From Mortierella sp. BCC40632 (taxonomy: Eukaryota; Mortierellomycota; Mortierellomycetes; Mortierellales; Mortierellaceae): 64,000 bases of DNA. The position numbers and the translations under genes are program-made. The stretch covers positions 1,544,501 through 1,608,500 of the forward strand of contig WAEK01000011.1 in NCBI GenBank assembly GCA_011634665.1. Direction: 5' to 3'. The notes beneath the pieces were generated by a model. The model made no database searches and was not told where the DNA came from. It worked only from the letters and a program-made list of their open reading frames with translations. This document shows, piece by piece, positions 12,234 to 23,021 of this stretch. Position 1 is the first letter of the stretch; each line of letters begins with the position of its first letter.

Positions 12234-13132
12234 TTCGTCTGGTGAGTTGGTTTGCCATAAGAACGTGCAGAGACACAAGCTTTGGAGGCACTGCTGTTAA
12301 ATTCCGGCTCTCATCACTGTTCGGACCCAACTCCGGCTGTGGGCTCCCAGGAGTCCGAGAAGTGAGTTGTTTGCTTTGTACAATGAGAGAAAGGCGCTTT
12401 TCTCATAGGCTGTGCCTCCAAGTTCAAGAAACCAAGAAAGCATCGAAAACGGCCAGTTCACAACTTGTGTTGCTGAGATGGTTAGAGCATTTTCGGCGAT
12501 TAGAATATCCCTGCATTCTAGATTTCCTATTTTGACCAAAAATAAGGATTGACCTCAAATACATGTGTAGGGAATGCCTCATCTTCAGTTGACTCACTTA
12601 AGGTTCTTGAACCCATCACTTTACTTGAAAGAGCTCAATGAGAGGTCAAATGCTGAGTCGGGTTAGATTGGTGTGGCAGTGCCCAAAACCCACGCCTTAC
12701 GAGGGCTGCCAAACTTCTCCAGCATAGTGGGAAAGCGATACCATGCTTGTCTGTCCTATATGTCCTATATCTGACGTTTAATCTGGGATCCTTTCATGTC
12801 GAATTCTTCAGAGACGACCAATCGGCTATGCAATTAACGTTTATTCCATTCCGTCGTGCGATCTCCCTTCGCGCATACTGCGGCGCATACGAATGAGTAG
12901 AACATAAGAATAGCCAGTGTTAAATGAAGAGTAGACGAGTTATGCCGTCGATCGTCTATGGAATAAAGTCTAGAATTTCTTGGTAAATGCATTTTGGATT
13001 CTCAGATCAGCACGACTCTTTGAACTGGCTGCCTGATCGGGCTACATTTCTCAAATCACTAGCTATTCGTGCCAATCACAATCTATCTCCTGAGTGAAAA
13101 GATTCAAATCTGCATCCCCTATTTGTGTGGAG

Positions 13133-13136
<4 letters not shown>
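12234..13136. other. Intergenic region without a supported gene
   Basis: I see no coding frame with protein character and no RNA gene. The stretch ends at the large CT microsatellite in front of the promethin-like gene. Confidence 0.5.
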
Positions 13137-13207
<71 letters not shown>

Positions 13208-13330
13208 TTCTTTCTTTCCTTCTTTCTTTTTTCCCTTCCTTCCTTCCTCCCTTCTTTCTTTCTTTTTTTCTTTTCTTTTCTTTTCTTTTCTTTCCTTTTC
13301 TTTTCTTTTCTTTTTCTTTTTCTTTTTTAT
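13137..13330. repeat. Large CT / TTTC / TTTTC microsatellite upstream of the promethin-like gene
   Basis: About 70 bases of pure CT are followed by TTTC, TTCC and TTTTC units for nearly 200 bases in total. The tract ends 137 bases before the start codon at 13467. Frames through it give Ser-Leu or Phe repeats and are not genes. Confidence 0.9.
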
Positions 13331-13466
13331 GCTTTACCTCCGCCTTAAGTTTTCTAGACCGTTGCCTCGCTTTGTATTTTCAATCCAGGTTATCAACTCG
13401 AACAAACGCACCAAAGGGAATTTATTCCGCTCAATAAATATCATCCCACTGTCTCTCTGCACGAGC

Positions 13467-13990
13467 ATGGTCGCGAATGCAGACGCAAAAATCACCAATC
13501 CTGCGACGTGCACTGCCACTGCCGCGACTGAGTCTTGGGTTGCCAAACACTACATAGAGCCAACCTGGGGCTCTATCAAAGAAAAGTACAATGATGCATC
13601 CCCTGCTTTCAAGCTGGGCGTCCTTGGTTTCACAATCTTGAGCACCATCCCAGTTCTCTGCTTTGCTGCATTCATGTCGATCGTAACACTTGGTTGTCTG
13701 TTTATCAACACTGCTGCGTTCTCAGTTGCTGAGGTAAATATAGTGAGTCCTCGCATGTGATGAGAGCAGCGTCACCAAAAAGACCGCTATAGGAAGCAAA
13801 GTAACACCAGCTGTCACGCACATTGTTCTCATCTCAATAGGGAGGGTTCGCGCTGGTTGGCTCGGTCTTCCTATTACCTATCCTAGGCATTACTTTCATC
13901 ATATCCCTCTTCCTATCTTCGTGCGGTCTAATCGTCCAGGAGTGCTACCAGTTTGTCCTTTTCATTCTGGGCAGATCAAGTTTATTGTAG
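13467..13990 (+). CDS. Promethin-like small hydrophobic membrane protein
   Basis: Exon 1 is 13467-13733 and exon 2 is 13841-13990 with a phase-0 intron, giving 138 residues. About 50 polar residues are followed by several closely spaced hydrophobic segments: FKLGVLGFTILSTIPVLCF, a second near SIVTLGCLF, and two more in exon 2 around VGSVFLLPILGITF and IISLFLSSCGLI. This hairpin-like arrangement resembles the promethin/LDAF1 family, which works with seipin in lipid-droplet formation at the endoplasmic reticulum. The assignment rests on topology and general resemblance, so another small multi-pass protein is possible. The ATG at 13467 was chosen because the open frame upstream runs into the CT repeat. 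Its stop codon lies 48 bases from that of the convergent FEN1 gene. Confidence 0.55.
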
Positions 13991-14038
13991 AAACAAATGG
14001 AAGAGAGAGGAGGGGAGGGAGGAGGCAGCGCTTCAAGC

Positions 14039-15800
14039 CTACTTTCTAGGTCGGCCACGGCCTCCAGTTTTTCCCTTGGCAGGGGTCGGCTTTTTGCCTT
14101 TTCCAGAGGCTGCCTCCTCCGCCTTGCGCTTGTTTGAACTGGACGAAGTGACAGTAAAGAACCCATCCAACCGTCCTTGGGTTGCAGTCTTCAAGTTCTT
14201 CTCTAGTCTCTCACAACCCTTACGAACACGCTCTTCGCTAAATCCCTTGTCACGAACCAAAAACTCAACGAGTCCTTCGACATCTGGAGACTCCCACTTG
14301 ATCTACAAATTGAATACAAATGGCGATAGTTGAAACGTTAAATGAGACACCGCTCCTAAGTCCAATATCCAATCATAAGAATGTCGTGTGGTAAAGAAAA
14401 GCGTCCCGTTTGACGTGGCTTACCTCAATAGTACTGGGGTCGGTCACGTCCGGGTTGCGGAAAAGTTCTCGTGCCTCCTTGTAGGGCCAGTTCTCTGGGA
14501 TAGGGTAGCGTTTGGAGTCCAAGTTCTCGATGATTGTCTCGATGTTCTTATGTTCCCTGATCAGCGACACAGCGCGGGTGGGTCCAATATTCTTGATCGA
14601 GTCACAATAGTCGCATCCAAGAAGAATACAAAGGTCGATAAACTAGTAAAGGAGGAAGAATTCGATCAATAGTGATTTCTATTAGACTCTTGACTTGTAT
14701 GCTGAATAGGAGATTAGTGCCTCCATAGTTCTTTTTTGTAAACCAGCATAATCCAGCAAGCAATGGCGATGGCTAACATACCATGTCCATAGTGAACCCC
14801 ATGCCGTCAATAGTTTTTTTCAATGAGATCTCGCTGATAGGCATTTTCTTGGCTTCACTGAATGTCAAGTGTCGCAACAGAACGGGTGATCCAAAAGTCA
14901 AGGTATCCATGTCCTCTGATCCTGCAGCGTAAACTTTCCCTGCTTTTGCCAATGCTGCACACTGTGCTTCAGCTTCACATGGGGCCTATCCAGACATCAA
15001 AAATTAGGGAGAGATTAAATACCAGTAAACTCAGAAATCAATTTTGGATAAGAGCATGGCTACCTTCAGTGAAATCCCATTGAAATAACCACGTTCCATC
15101 GATCAGAGTTCATACATTGACATAAGGAATACCAAGGAGCTTAAGGAGCTTCTTGCACTCTTCGTTATGTTGGGGAGTCACTTTGACTGTGCGACGAGTA
15201 AACTTGTCAATAGCCTCCGTGTCACCAATTTCCTCCGCCTCCTCCTTTCCTGCTGTAGCCTCTTTACGCCTTTGGGTACGCTTTGCAAGCTATGTATTAT
15301 GTGAGAATCAAAATTCAGTGCTGTGCATCTTGGAGAACACTATCGTAACTGACTCAAATTGACCTGACTGATCTGAAAGTATACCTCTCCTGACTTGAGG
15401 GTAGGGGGTTTTCCGTCAAACACATAAACGGGTTTGATGCCGTTATCGACCATCCTGAGCGTGCGGTAGAACATACCCATAAGATGACTAGTTCACAAAG
15501 CGCGTCATTTAAGGCATGATGCGCCTCAAAATAAAAGGTCAGTTCGGCGCTCCCTTAGAATTAAGAGTCCAAGTGTATCTGCAGCTAGTCAGTCTCAAGA
15601 TAACCTTGTTACCTTGTCGTTTCACCACTTTCATTCTGAAGCAATTGACCGTCTTGCTGTCGTACTGCAATCATAAACTGGTAGATGGACATGGAGGCGT
15701 CGACGGCAACCTTGCGCCCAAAGTAATTCTTGATGTCATCTTCCTTGATCGCCTCCTTGGCATTATCGCCAATGACCTTTGACAATCCGTGAATTCCCAT
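14039..15800 (-). CDS. FEN1: Flap endonuclease 1
   Basis: This is the structure-specific nuclease that removes 5' flaps during Okazaki-fragment maturation and long-patch base excision repair (yeast RAD27). Six exons are predicted: 15613-15800, 15385-15487, 15116-15289, 14782-14985, 14424-14642 and 14039-14302, giving 383 residues against a usual 380. The N-terminal nuclease block starts [10 protein letters not shown] and contains VAVDAS and YVFDGKPP. The internal block has the acidic metal ligands in [16 protein letters not shown] and GCDYCDS. Near the C-terminus, QGRLDGFF is a PCNA-interacting motif, followed by a Lys/Gly/Arg-rich nuclear tail. The start is fixed by the invariant MGI, because the new N-terminal glycine is needed for catalysis. 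The frame stays open upstream of this ATG but has no other ATG. Confidence 0.97.
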
Positions 15801-17074
15801 GGCGGCTAGTCCTGTGTGGAAGGATGAACTGATTGATTGAAGCGACTGAAGTTTGAAGAGTCGGCCGTGAGGAGAGCTCAATGAAGAAGAGATGGATCCT
15901 GTGCGAACGACACCAACAATGGAATTTCCCGAGAAGCTCTTTCCTCTCAACACTGACTGCGAGAGGGCGATTCGGGTAGGTAAGACTGATGTGTAGAGAA
16001 TCGTGATGAACTTTTTTTTTTTTTGCGTTGTGTTAAAGGCAAGCAGATCGTCGAGGGAGGAGAGGTTGAGTTCCTTTTGGTGGCAAAGGGCGCAATTTTA
16101 TCTCTTCGCGGTGGCTTTTTTCACATACACAGGGTTTTTCTTTTTCAGGCCCTGGAATCGGGTGTTGAGGTGGTGTATGACTTTTTGGACCTTCGAACCC
16201 AAGAGTGGGCTACTGGGCCTGTAAAAAAAAGTGGGCTGCCCATCCGACAGAACCCATTTGTAAAAGAAAGAAAGAAAGAAATCCTGTCAAGAGCTTGCAC
16301 AAATAGCTCAACAAGGTGAGGACGTTTTCCAGTCCTTTTGCGATAAGATGACTCCAACATCCGAAATATGTTCTGGCGAAACCTCCCCTCCCCCCTCTCT
16401 TTTTGATATCATTGACTCCAATGACAGAATCGTTAATCATATCGGATGATCACTCAACATTAAAAAGTACAGGTAACCCCTTCTCCTGAGCGTCCACCAA
16501 GTCCCTTATGTACAAAAAGGAACCTCCGGTGCGAAGCCATTGAAATTAGCGCTAAAGCACTAAGAAGCATCTAGACACACGTAGGCCTCCACGCCTGAGA
16601 ATAGGAGAAAGTTGAACTTCAGGATTGTCATTTTGCCTCTTAGAATTCGGAACCTACGGCTACCTAAAATTCGGGATTGTAACCTTCGGGAGTGATTCCT
16701 ATCTTTCTTGTTCTTGATAAACCAAAAGAGAAGACTAAGAAGTCATCAACCAATGGATCGAAGAGCGAAAGATAGAGTAGGAGGTTGGGTGGATGCACAC
16801 GCCAAACTAAACCCTATCGAGAAGACCCTAAAAAAATAGCAGCCCATTGACCGACTCTGTTAAGCGAGGCGAGCCGCAAGAGAGCTTGAGAAAAATACTA
16901 GTGAGGCGAGTTACCGACTAGCCCGTTCATGAAGATTAAGGCACGGTTTCTATTCCGAACTTCAAGAGGCAAAATGAAACACTCAAAGCTCGGCTTTGTC
17001 TGTCTTGGTTTTCAATGGTTTCTCCCTCCGGTGCTCGATAAACCCAAGGGAGGCGAAGCAAAAAAGAGAACTCT
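15801..17074. other. FEN1 upstream region and intergenic DNA
   Basis: The FEN1 promoter and 5' untranslated region lie here, with an open in-frame extension back to the T run at 16012-16024. The remaining stretch to the tRNA shows no supported gene. It has a short AAAG repeat near 16262-16280 and two similar GAGGCGAG-type motifs near 16864 and 16904. Confidence 0.5.
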
Positions 17075-17146
17075 GGAGAATGAGAGACTTGAACTCCCGA
17101 CCTTCCGCTTTGGAGACGGACGCGCTGCCAATTGCGCCAATCCTCC
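17075..17146 (-). tRNA. tRNA-Trp (CCA anticodon)
   Basis: The minus strand folds as a complete 72-base tRNA. The acceptor stem is GGAGGAT with ATTCTCC (one G-U pair). The D stem is GCGC with GCGC, the anticodon stem TCCGT with GCGGA, and the T stem GGGAG with CTCTC, with loop TTCAAGT. The anticodon loop CTCCAAA reads CCA, so the tRNA carries tryptophan. There is no intron, and the CCA end is not encoded, as expected in a nuclear gene. Confidence 0.93.
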
Positions 17147-17476
17147 TATTGTTCGACGATTGTTCGGGCTCCTTTGACTTTTTGCTATCCTGGATTATTG
17201 AAAGTTCACTGATCAGCCAATCAGATCGCGCCAATCAGGTCCGCATTCCTAACATAATGTTGTCACAAAAGCCCTCACGTGAGGTTCCCGTACTACTCGA
17301 GTGAGGCGACAATGATTGCGTGGGGCCACGGCCACGTGAACTATTACGTTCCAGGAGCTAGGTTAGGTTTCTCAGTTTAGTCTTTGCCCTCATGGCTATT
17401 CCAGCAGAAACAAATTGTTAATAAAAAAACACGCGGCACAAGTATTAAAATACAAGTTCTCAAGAACGATTTGAAC
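17147..17476. other. Spacer between tRNA-Trp and a gag relic
   Basis: About 330 bases separate the 5' end of the tRNA from the gag-like relic. They include two CACGTG motifs (near 17275 and 17332), one inside the palindrome CCTCACGTGAGG. A long terminal repeat could hide here, but I could not define its ends. Confidence 0.4.
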
Positions 17477-18420
17477 ATGTCTACCCAAACCACCGCAAGA
17501 TCAGGTCGATCTGATTCCGAAGGCACGACCCCGCCGTGCCTGTCCAGTTCTTTGCCATGAACCTTTGGTAGCGAGTGTTAGCTACCCCCCCGGAGGCTAC
17601 CGATCCGATGACAACTCTATTGTTTGGTTAAGCTTTTTAAAGGCCATTACCCGAGACAGTAATTGGGTTGGCCCAGCGAAGCTTAACGCCCTCCGAGTTT
17701 ACCTGAAAGGCTCCACTCAACTTTGGTACAAAGCCAGCTGTAGCAAGTGGACCAGATTCGAGGCTTTCAAGGAAGGATATATGAGCTGCTATCGTACTCA
17801 TGCGATCATGGTCTCTGCTGGAATTGAAACTCGCTTCTTTCGACAACGATCGAACGAAAACTGATGAAGAGACTATCGTGGTGAACCGAATTTTAACGCT
17901 GGTCCTATCCTAGATGATCTTGTCCAGCGCATGTTCTCCGCTACCGCGCTCCTGCTTGAGATTAGAGCCGTAGTGTTACCTGGAGAGCCTAAGACGACCG
18001 GATACGTGACCTCACCAGCAAGGAGGGATAAGTCCTAACTGCTGTAAATGTCCATGAACGGTACTACCCATTGGCTAGGATCGATTCACTTCCAAGAGGA
18101 TTTCCCGACACTGAACTGGAAACACTCTCTCGTCAGGCCCAAGCAGTGAGTTTCAATTTAGTGGAGCACAGAAATGTTCTAAATCGTATCCAGCACAGCC
18201 AATGACCGAATGAGATCCAATTTCGTCCCAGACTGATCAGCATCTGAGACAGCAAAGCGGACCAGCTCCCAGGCCGCAGACCTCGAGAACCCTATCACCC
18301 TGATACCAACGACTATATGGTGAAGGGCGATTTTTCAACTGCGAAGAACCTGGACACCATTCCTGTAATTGCTTCATCCTCTGGTAGTCTCACCTGCGCA
18401 TGAATTCCCGCGCTCCTCTT
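17477..18420 (+). pseudogene. Decayed LTR-retrotransposon gag relic
   Basis: A readable part at 17565-17863 encodes residues typical of a Ty3/gypsy-like capsid, including NALRVYLKGSTQLWY and WTRFEAFKEGYMS. The frame is broken before and after it. Near 18326-18372 another frame reads FFNCEEPGHHSCNC, a CCHC zinc knuckle whose first cysteine is replaced by Phe. No protease, reverse transcriptase or integrase can be read downstream. It is a dead, truncated element. Its position on the 5' side of a tRNA gene resembles integration next to RNA polymerase III genes. Confidence 0.6.
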
Positions 18421-19082
18421 CCCCGTTAAGTCCCACTTGAGACCAACCTAGGTGCTGAAGACGCCCACGACCTCTTTGCCATCAGCAAGACTGCCGTAGA
18501 TCATGCTACGAAAACTAACCCTTATGACCGCATCGGAAAAAATTTATCCGCACAAACAATGAGAGTGAAGAAATCGAACGTGAGTTTTGCTGTTGTAGAA
18601 AACAATACTTTCTGTCTAGCAAAAACACTAGAAACCTAGATTGACAGCCAAGAGACGTTTATAGACGGTCAGAAATATGACTGTAGACACCATTTTTACT
18701 CCGTAGGCGGGCTGCTCAGGGTCAGTATTAAATAGCGACCCTTGCCCAAAAAGAAAGACGCATCACATCCGGCCAAGCCTTTTGTTCCCCAGCTCTTTAC
18801 CCTCCTTTTTTTTCACACACCCAACATCACGTCTACATTTTGGGCTCCCACCCTTGTAGACGCAAGCGCAGTGGTAGTCTTGTATCTGGCCGATCCCCTT
18901 GAAATATCTTGTGCATTCAGTCCAAATCAGCCCAAATCCCCAACACCATGTCTTTGATTTGTGTTCTGAGCTTCATTGACATTTTACTCTATTCGATCCT
19001 TCGGTTAACTTCTCGATCAACAACCACTTCCCTTCTCTCTCTCTCTCTCTCTCTCTCCCTTCTCCACCTCACACTCATACAC
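18421..19082. other. Intergenic region with no supported gene
   Basis: The first part may be further decayed retroelement sequence. The last part, with a CT run at 19038-19056, is probably the former promoter of the broken leucine-rich-repeat gene. Confidence 0.4.
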
Positions 19083-20121
19083 ACAGCCAAACGATATGGA
19101 CAGAAGTAGCTTTGGTGATATCAGTCTTATTGATGATGAGGGGTCAAGACATTGGCGGATGCATTGAAGAGTGATACCACACTGAGCATCCTTGACCTGC
19201 GCGACAAGTGTATTGGTGACAAGGGCGGAAGAGCACTAGCAAAGTTTTTTTAAAGAGCAACACCACACTGACAACCATCAACCTTTTCAACAATAGTATT
19301 GGATCTGATGGTGGTAGAGCTATAGCTGACGCATTAAAGGGCAACACCACGCTAACTAGCATTAACTTGTTCAACAACAAAATCGGTGCCAACGGTGATA
19401 AGGCTATGGCAGAGGCATTAAAGAGCAACACTACACTGACTACCATCAACTTATCCAACAATAATATTGGTGTAGACGGTGGCAGGTCCATAGCGGAGGC
19501 ATGAAATAGCAATACGACATTGATGACCGCTCTCTTCCGTAATAACAACCCCGGCTCGGATGGTGGCAAAGCTATAGCAGAAGCATTGAAAAGCAACACC
19601 ACTCTGAAAGTCCTGCATCTGGGAGACAATGGCGTCGGTGATGGTGATGGTGGTGGTGGTGGTGGTGGTGGCGGTGGCAGAGCCATAGCAGAGGCATTGA
19701 TGAGCAATACCGCATTGACAACAATCGATCTGTTCAACAATACTATTGGCTCAGAAGCAGGAAAGGCAACGGCAGATGCTTTAAAGAGGAACACCACACT
19801 GACGACCATCAACCTGTATAGCATTAATATCGGATCGGATGGTGGCAAGGCAGTTGCAGCGACACCAAGAGCTAACACTACACTAACGATCGTTGACCTT
19901 GGAAAGAATCGTATTGACGATAAAGGTGCTAGAGCAATAGAAGAGACACAACCATTCTACTGAATCTTAACAATATTGGCTCTATGGGCAGCAAGGCAAC
20001 AATGGAGGCGCTGAGGGCCAATACCGCACTAGCCATCTACTACGGAGATTGTAGTAAGAGAGTAAGAGATAGAATCGCCGAGAAGCGTAGCAGCGGCAAG
20101 GTGCGGAACTGTTGGTGTTAA
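19083..20121 (+). pseudogene. Broken leucine-rich-repeat (NLR/RNI-type) gene
   Basis: About ten tandem units of 28 residues (84 bases) follow the theme SNTTLTTINLFNNxIG then GGKAIAEAL, typical of ribonuclease-inhibitor-type leucine-rich repeats. The reading frame is broken at least three times: a frameshift at a T run near 19243, a TGA at 19502 and another frameshift near 19945. A further shift is needed between the first ATG (19096) and the first repeat. One unit has a run of GGT/GAT codons (19637-19678) that inserts a poly-Gly stretch. Nothing N-terminal to the repeats, such as a NACHT domain, is present. It is either a dead gene or a badly assembled one. Confidence 0.7.
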
Positions 20122-20221
20122 TGGAGGATTGCCACCGCAGAGTGGTGATCGAGGTTAGATTAGTTTTTTTAAATTTCATTTGGTCTGAGACGGGATGTAA
20201 AGAGATACTTATTAGTCCATC

Positions 20222-20351
20222 ATAGAGATAAAAAAAAAAAAAAAAAAAAAAGTGGCGAAGAGGTTTTTATTGTACAAGGGAGGTGCAGTGGATTTAGGAT
20301 GTCATTGGGTTCAGTTTAGCTACATGAGTGTTCATCTATATATTTTAGTCA
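20222..20351. other. Short spacer with poly-A run
   Basis: A run of about 22 A at 20230-20251 and no gene. It includes the probable 3' untranslated region of the PPxY protein to the right. Confidence 0.4.
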
Positions 20352-20675
20352 TCATACGGGCTGGCTCGATCCTTGACTAGGATTCAGCTGTCCTTGTTGG
20401 ACGCTCTCGTTATAGCTTGGAGGTGGCTCTGAATACTGTCGTGATATTGTTGGACAGTGATGATCTTCAGGACTGGATGGAATGTTGATAACTGTTGACT
20501 CTGAGCTCAACATCGCAGGTGGAGGCACACGTACTACCTCTCGAGTTTGAACAGCTACAATTGCCAACCGGGATTGGTTTTCGGCCTGCACCTTCAATTT
20601 TAAGAAGGAGCAGATCAACATGAAAGCCAAAACCAAACCCCCAACAATAGGTAGCGTACTCTCATTATTCTGCAT
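20352..20675 (-). CDS. Small single-pass membrane protein with PPxY motif (copy A)
   Basis: A single exon encodes 107 residues. A short N-terminus is followed by one transmembrane segment (about residues 9-27, PIVGGLVLAFMLICSFLKL). The rest is a polar cytoplasmic-type tail with SRQYSEPPPSYNESVQQ near the C-terminus. PPPSY is a PPxY motif, the ligand of WW domains in Rsp5/Nedd4-type ubiquitin ligases. By analogy with known Rsp5 adaptors, this could be a membrane-anchored adaptor or substrate of that ligase. That role is inference; the motif and membrane segment are visible. There is no cleavable signal peptide or cysteine pattern. A related copy lies 2 kb away on the same strand. Confidence 0.7.
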   Translation of the reverse strand: MQNNESTLPIVGGLVLAFMLICSFLKLKVQAENQSRLAIVAVQTREVVRVPPPAMLSSESTVINIPSSPEDHHCPTISRQYSEPPPSYNESVQQGQLNPSQGSSQPV

Positions 20676-22252
20676 TGTAGATAGCTGGGATGGAGAGCGG
20701 GAGGGAGAGAGAGGAGGGATTTGAGAGTGGTAAGTGAATGTAGTAAGGGTAGCAGGAAAGTGGATATTATGTCAAGAAAAGTTAATAGAGGGATAGAGGC
20801 ATAAAAGGAGTCAAATGGTGGTGTCTTTTAAGATAACCTTTTGAACCGGCAAAACAGATCATAGCGGTAGAATCGACCCATGCAACAAAGTCGACATTTA
20901 GAAACTGCGGCTCTTGTTTGAGTCGATGGCCTTCGGGCGACACATTTTAGGTTAAAACTCAGCACAACTGTTTTCTCGGATATTATCAACTCTGTCCCCC
21001 CGCGGTGGATACTCATCCGCTTTAGCTTGACGAAGCTGGGCATAAAGGCAAGTGCGGCCAGTTCGTTGTTCCTGGGCCAGTGGTGTTGACATCCCGCATT
21101 CCCAGGAAGAAAGTGGAATGGGTCTGCTATCCTATCAGCACTCCAGAATGCATGAGTGCAGTTTCTTCAAACCGGAGGAGGCGCCTATCAGATGACCAAG
21201 CTGTTGGAAGGAAAGTTCCTGTCCAAGTTGGGATGGAGTGCACAAAGCCTATTCAAAGAACTCGCTTTGCCCTCTTCTACACCCTCAGATCTTTATTCAT
21301 TTTATCTTACAAAACCCATATTCTCACAACCACCATCTCCCCAGTCTAAATTATATCGCTACCGCACCTCCCGAAATAATAGACTGTCAGCCAGATGCAT
21401 CAATACATAATGCCAGTACCAACTTACTAACATCTCAACCACCGAGCACAATCTCCATTTTCTTTTTGGTGTCTCAATCGAAAGGTGCCATGGTCATGAC
21501 TAACAGTCAAAAAGCAAATTTACGTTTAGGTTGAAATCCAGCATCGTTGTGTGTTCGAGCACGCTTTTGCCCTGAGGGAGCTGCTTCATGCATCGTTCTC
21601 TGGTGATCAGGAAGTCGTAGCATCAGCTGACACCTTGAACCCCAGAGCCTGGTAGGTTGCCGATACCTCATAGCTTCATTAGCTCATTCTGAAAAAAAAA
21701 TGTAGCATGACGTTTGGACAATTGCAACCACGAGGAAGGCCCCAGGTTCGCTAAATAGTTGTTCCGGAAGAGGCAAATCGTAAAAAAAAAAAAAAAAAAA
21801 AAAAAAAAGTACTTGTTCTAGCAGGGCAAAGAACTGACAGGCGTTGTAAAGCCAGTGCCTGTTCTCGAGTAGGGAATGGATAGGATCAATACTAAGAGTG
21901 TATGATGGATTCACAACACATGCTACCTGTTGTGTGCTAATGGTCAATGACTGCCAACTAATGGCTAGGCGGGGGGATTGATCTTCGTCTTTTTTTTTTT
22001 TTTTGTAGAGTCAATAAAGTTCAAGGAGGATCAGAGACAAACCACTAGCAGTAGGTATGTAGCCTGAAGAGCTGTCTCCATAACTGATTCTAGAATGTAG
22101 TACGTAGTGTCGTCTTTGAGATCGGAAAAGTGAGTGAGCGGGGAGGGGGGGAGGGTGAAAATATGGAGAATCGGAGTCTTTTTGGGCTCTGTGACAAAGA
22201 CGCAGAGGTACCGGACTTGTGAAAAGGGTTAAGGTTGAAGTCCGTCGAATCC

Positions 22253-22287
<35 letters not shown>

Positions 22288-22661
22288 TTCGGTGAGAGGT
22301 AAAAGGGAACTCCCAGAAAGCTTGCTCGACTGAGTGTTGTCACCAGCTCAGCACCGAGTCAATCTTCATAAAGAAGGGAGAACAGCCCCGTGCAGAGATG
22401 TAAGGATGAGATCAGCCCTGGTCGCCAAAGGAAAATTTAAACGAGCAAAATCTCACGAAAGTTCGAAAACATAGAAAGAATATGTACTCCTTCAGGGTAG
22501 GCGAATTGAGATAATAGAAGGAGAGGGGTACTGTCAAGTCGTGATGGCATAAGAAAAATTCCAATCTGCATTGGATCTACAATTGGGTGTTTATTTTGAA
22601 CTGAAAATTAGGGTATCAATGGGTCCATGACCATGCTTAGAAGGCTTTGCTGGTAGTAATA
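20676..22661. other. Region between the two PPxY genes
   Basis: No gene is supported. The 1.9 kb include poly-A at 21781-21807 and poly-T at 21991-22004 and 22256-22286. The first 150 bases are the promoter of copy A. Confidence 0.5.
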
Positions 22662-23021
22662 TCAATGTGCTGCTTGATCTGATCCGGAATGGCTTGTCTG
22701 TGCCTGCTGTACACTTTCGTTGTAACTTGGAGGAGGGGCGGTATACTGTCGCGATATTGTTGGATCGGAAGGATCTTCTGAGTACGAAGGAATATTGACA
22801 ACTGTGGAGTGTGGATTTGACACAGCAGATTGATGTATAACTTCTAGCTGATGAGTGTTTGTTGCTACTGGACGACTGGCGGGAATGATGGCTATATGAG
22901 GGGTATCGCTGGGTTTGGGCGAAAAAGCCTGGCTAACTTTGCTAACGCAATAAACCAAAGCGACAAAGAGGACAATACATCCGAAGAGAAGGATGATAGT
23001 ATTAAATCCACCTTCATCCAT
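22662..23021 (-). CDS. Small single-pass membrane protein with PPxY motif (copy B)
   Basis: A single exon encodes 119 residues. A transmembrane segment covers about residues 8-28 (TIILLFGCIVLFVALVYCV) and is followed by a polar tail. Near the C-terminus, SRQYTAPPPSYNESVQQ aligns almost residue for residue with copy A, and the stretch around STVVNIPSYSEDPSDPTIS matches copy A's STVINIPSSPEDHHCPTIS. The transmembrane sequences are much less alike. This suggests selection on the tail: the PPxY site and the Ser/Thr/Tyr residues before it, which could be phosphorylated. It probably interacts with a WW-domain ubiquitin ligase; function is otherwise unknown. Confidence 0.72.
   Translation of the reverse strand: MDEGGFNTIILLFGCIVLFVALVYCVSKVSQAFSPKPSDTPHIAIIPASRPVATNTHQLEVIHQSAVSNPHSTVVNIPSYSEDPSDPTISRQYTAPPPSYNESVQQAQTSHSGSDQAAH

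Noticed and set aside
13125..13466. N-terminal extension of the promethin-like protein into the CT repeat
   Set aside because: It would be made of Ser-Leu and Phe runs. The ATG at 13467 is a natural start, and the repeat belongs to the promoter or untranslated region.
16929..17304. Several overlapping frames around 17 kb
   Set aside because: They run across the tRNA-Trp gene and have no protein character.
19144..19878. A 244-residue minus-strand open frame with Pro/Leu/Val repeats
   Set aside because: It is the exact antisense of the 84-base leucine-rich repeats. Its periodic sequence comes from the repeat unit, and it lacks any own features.
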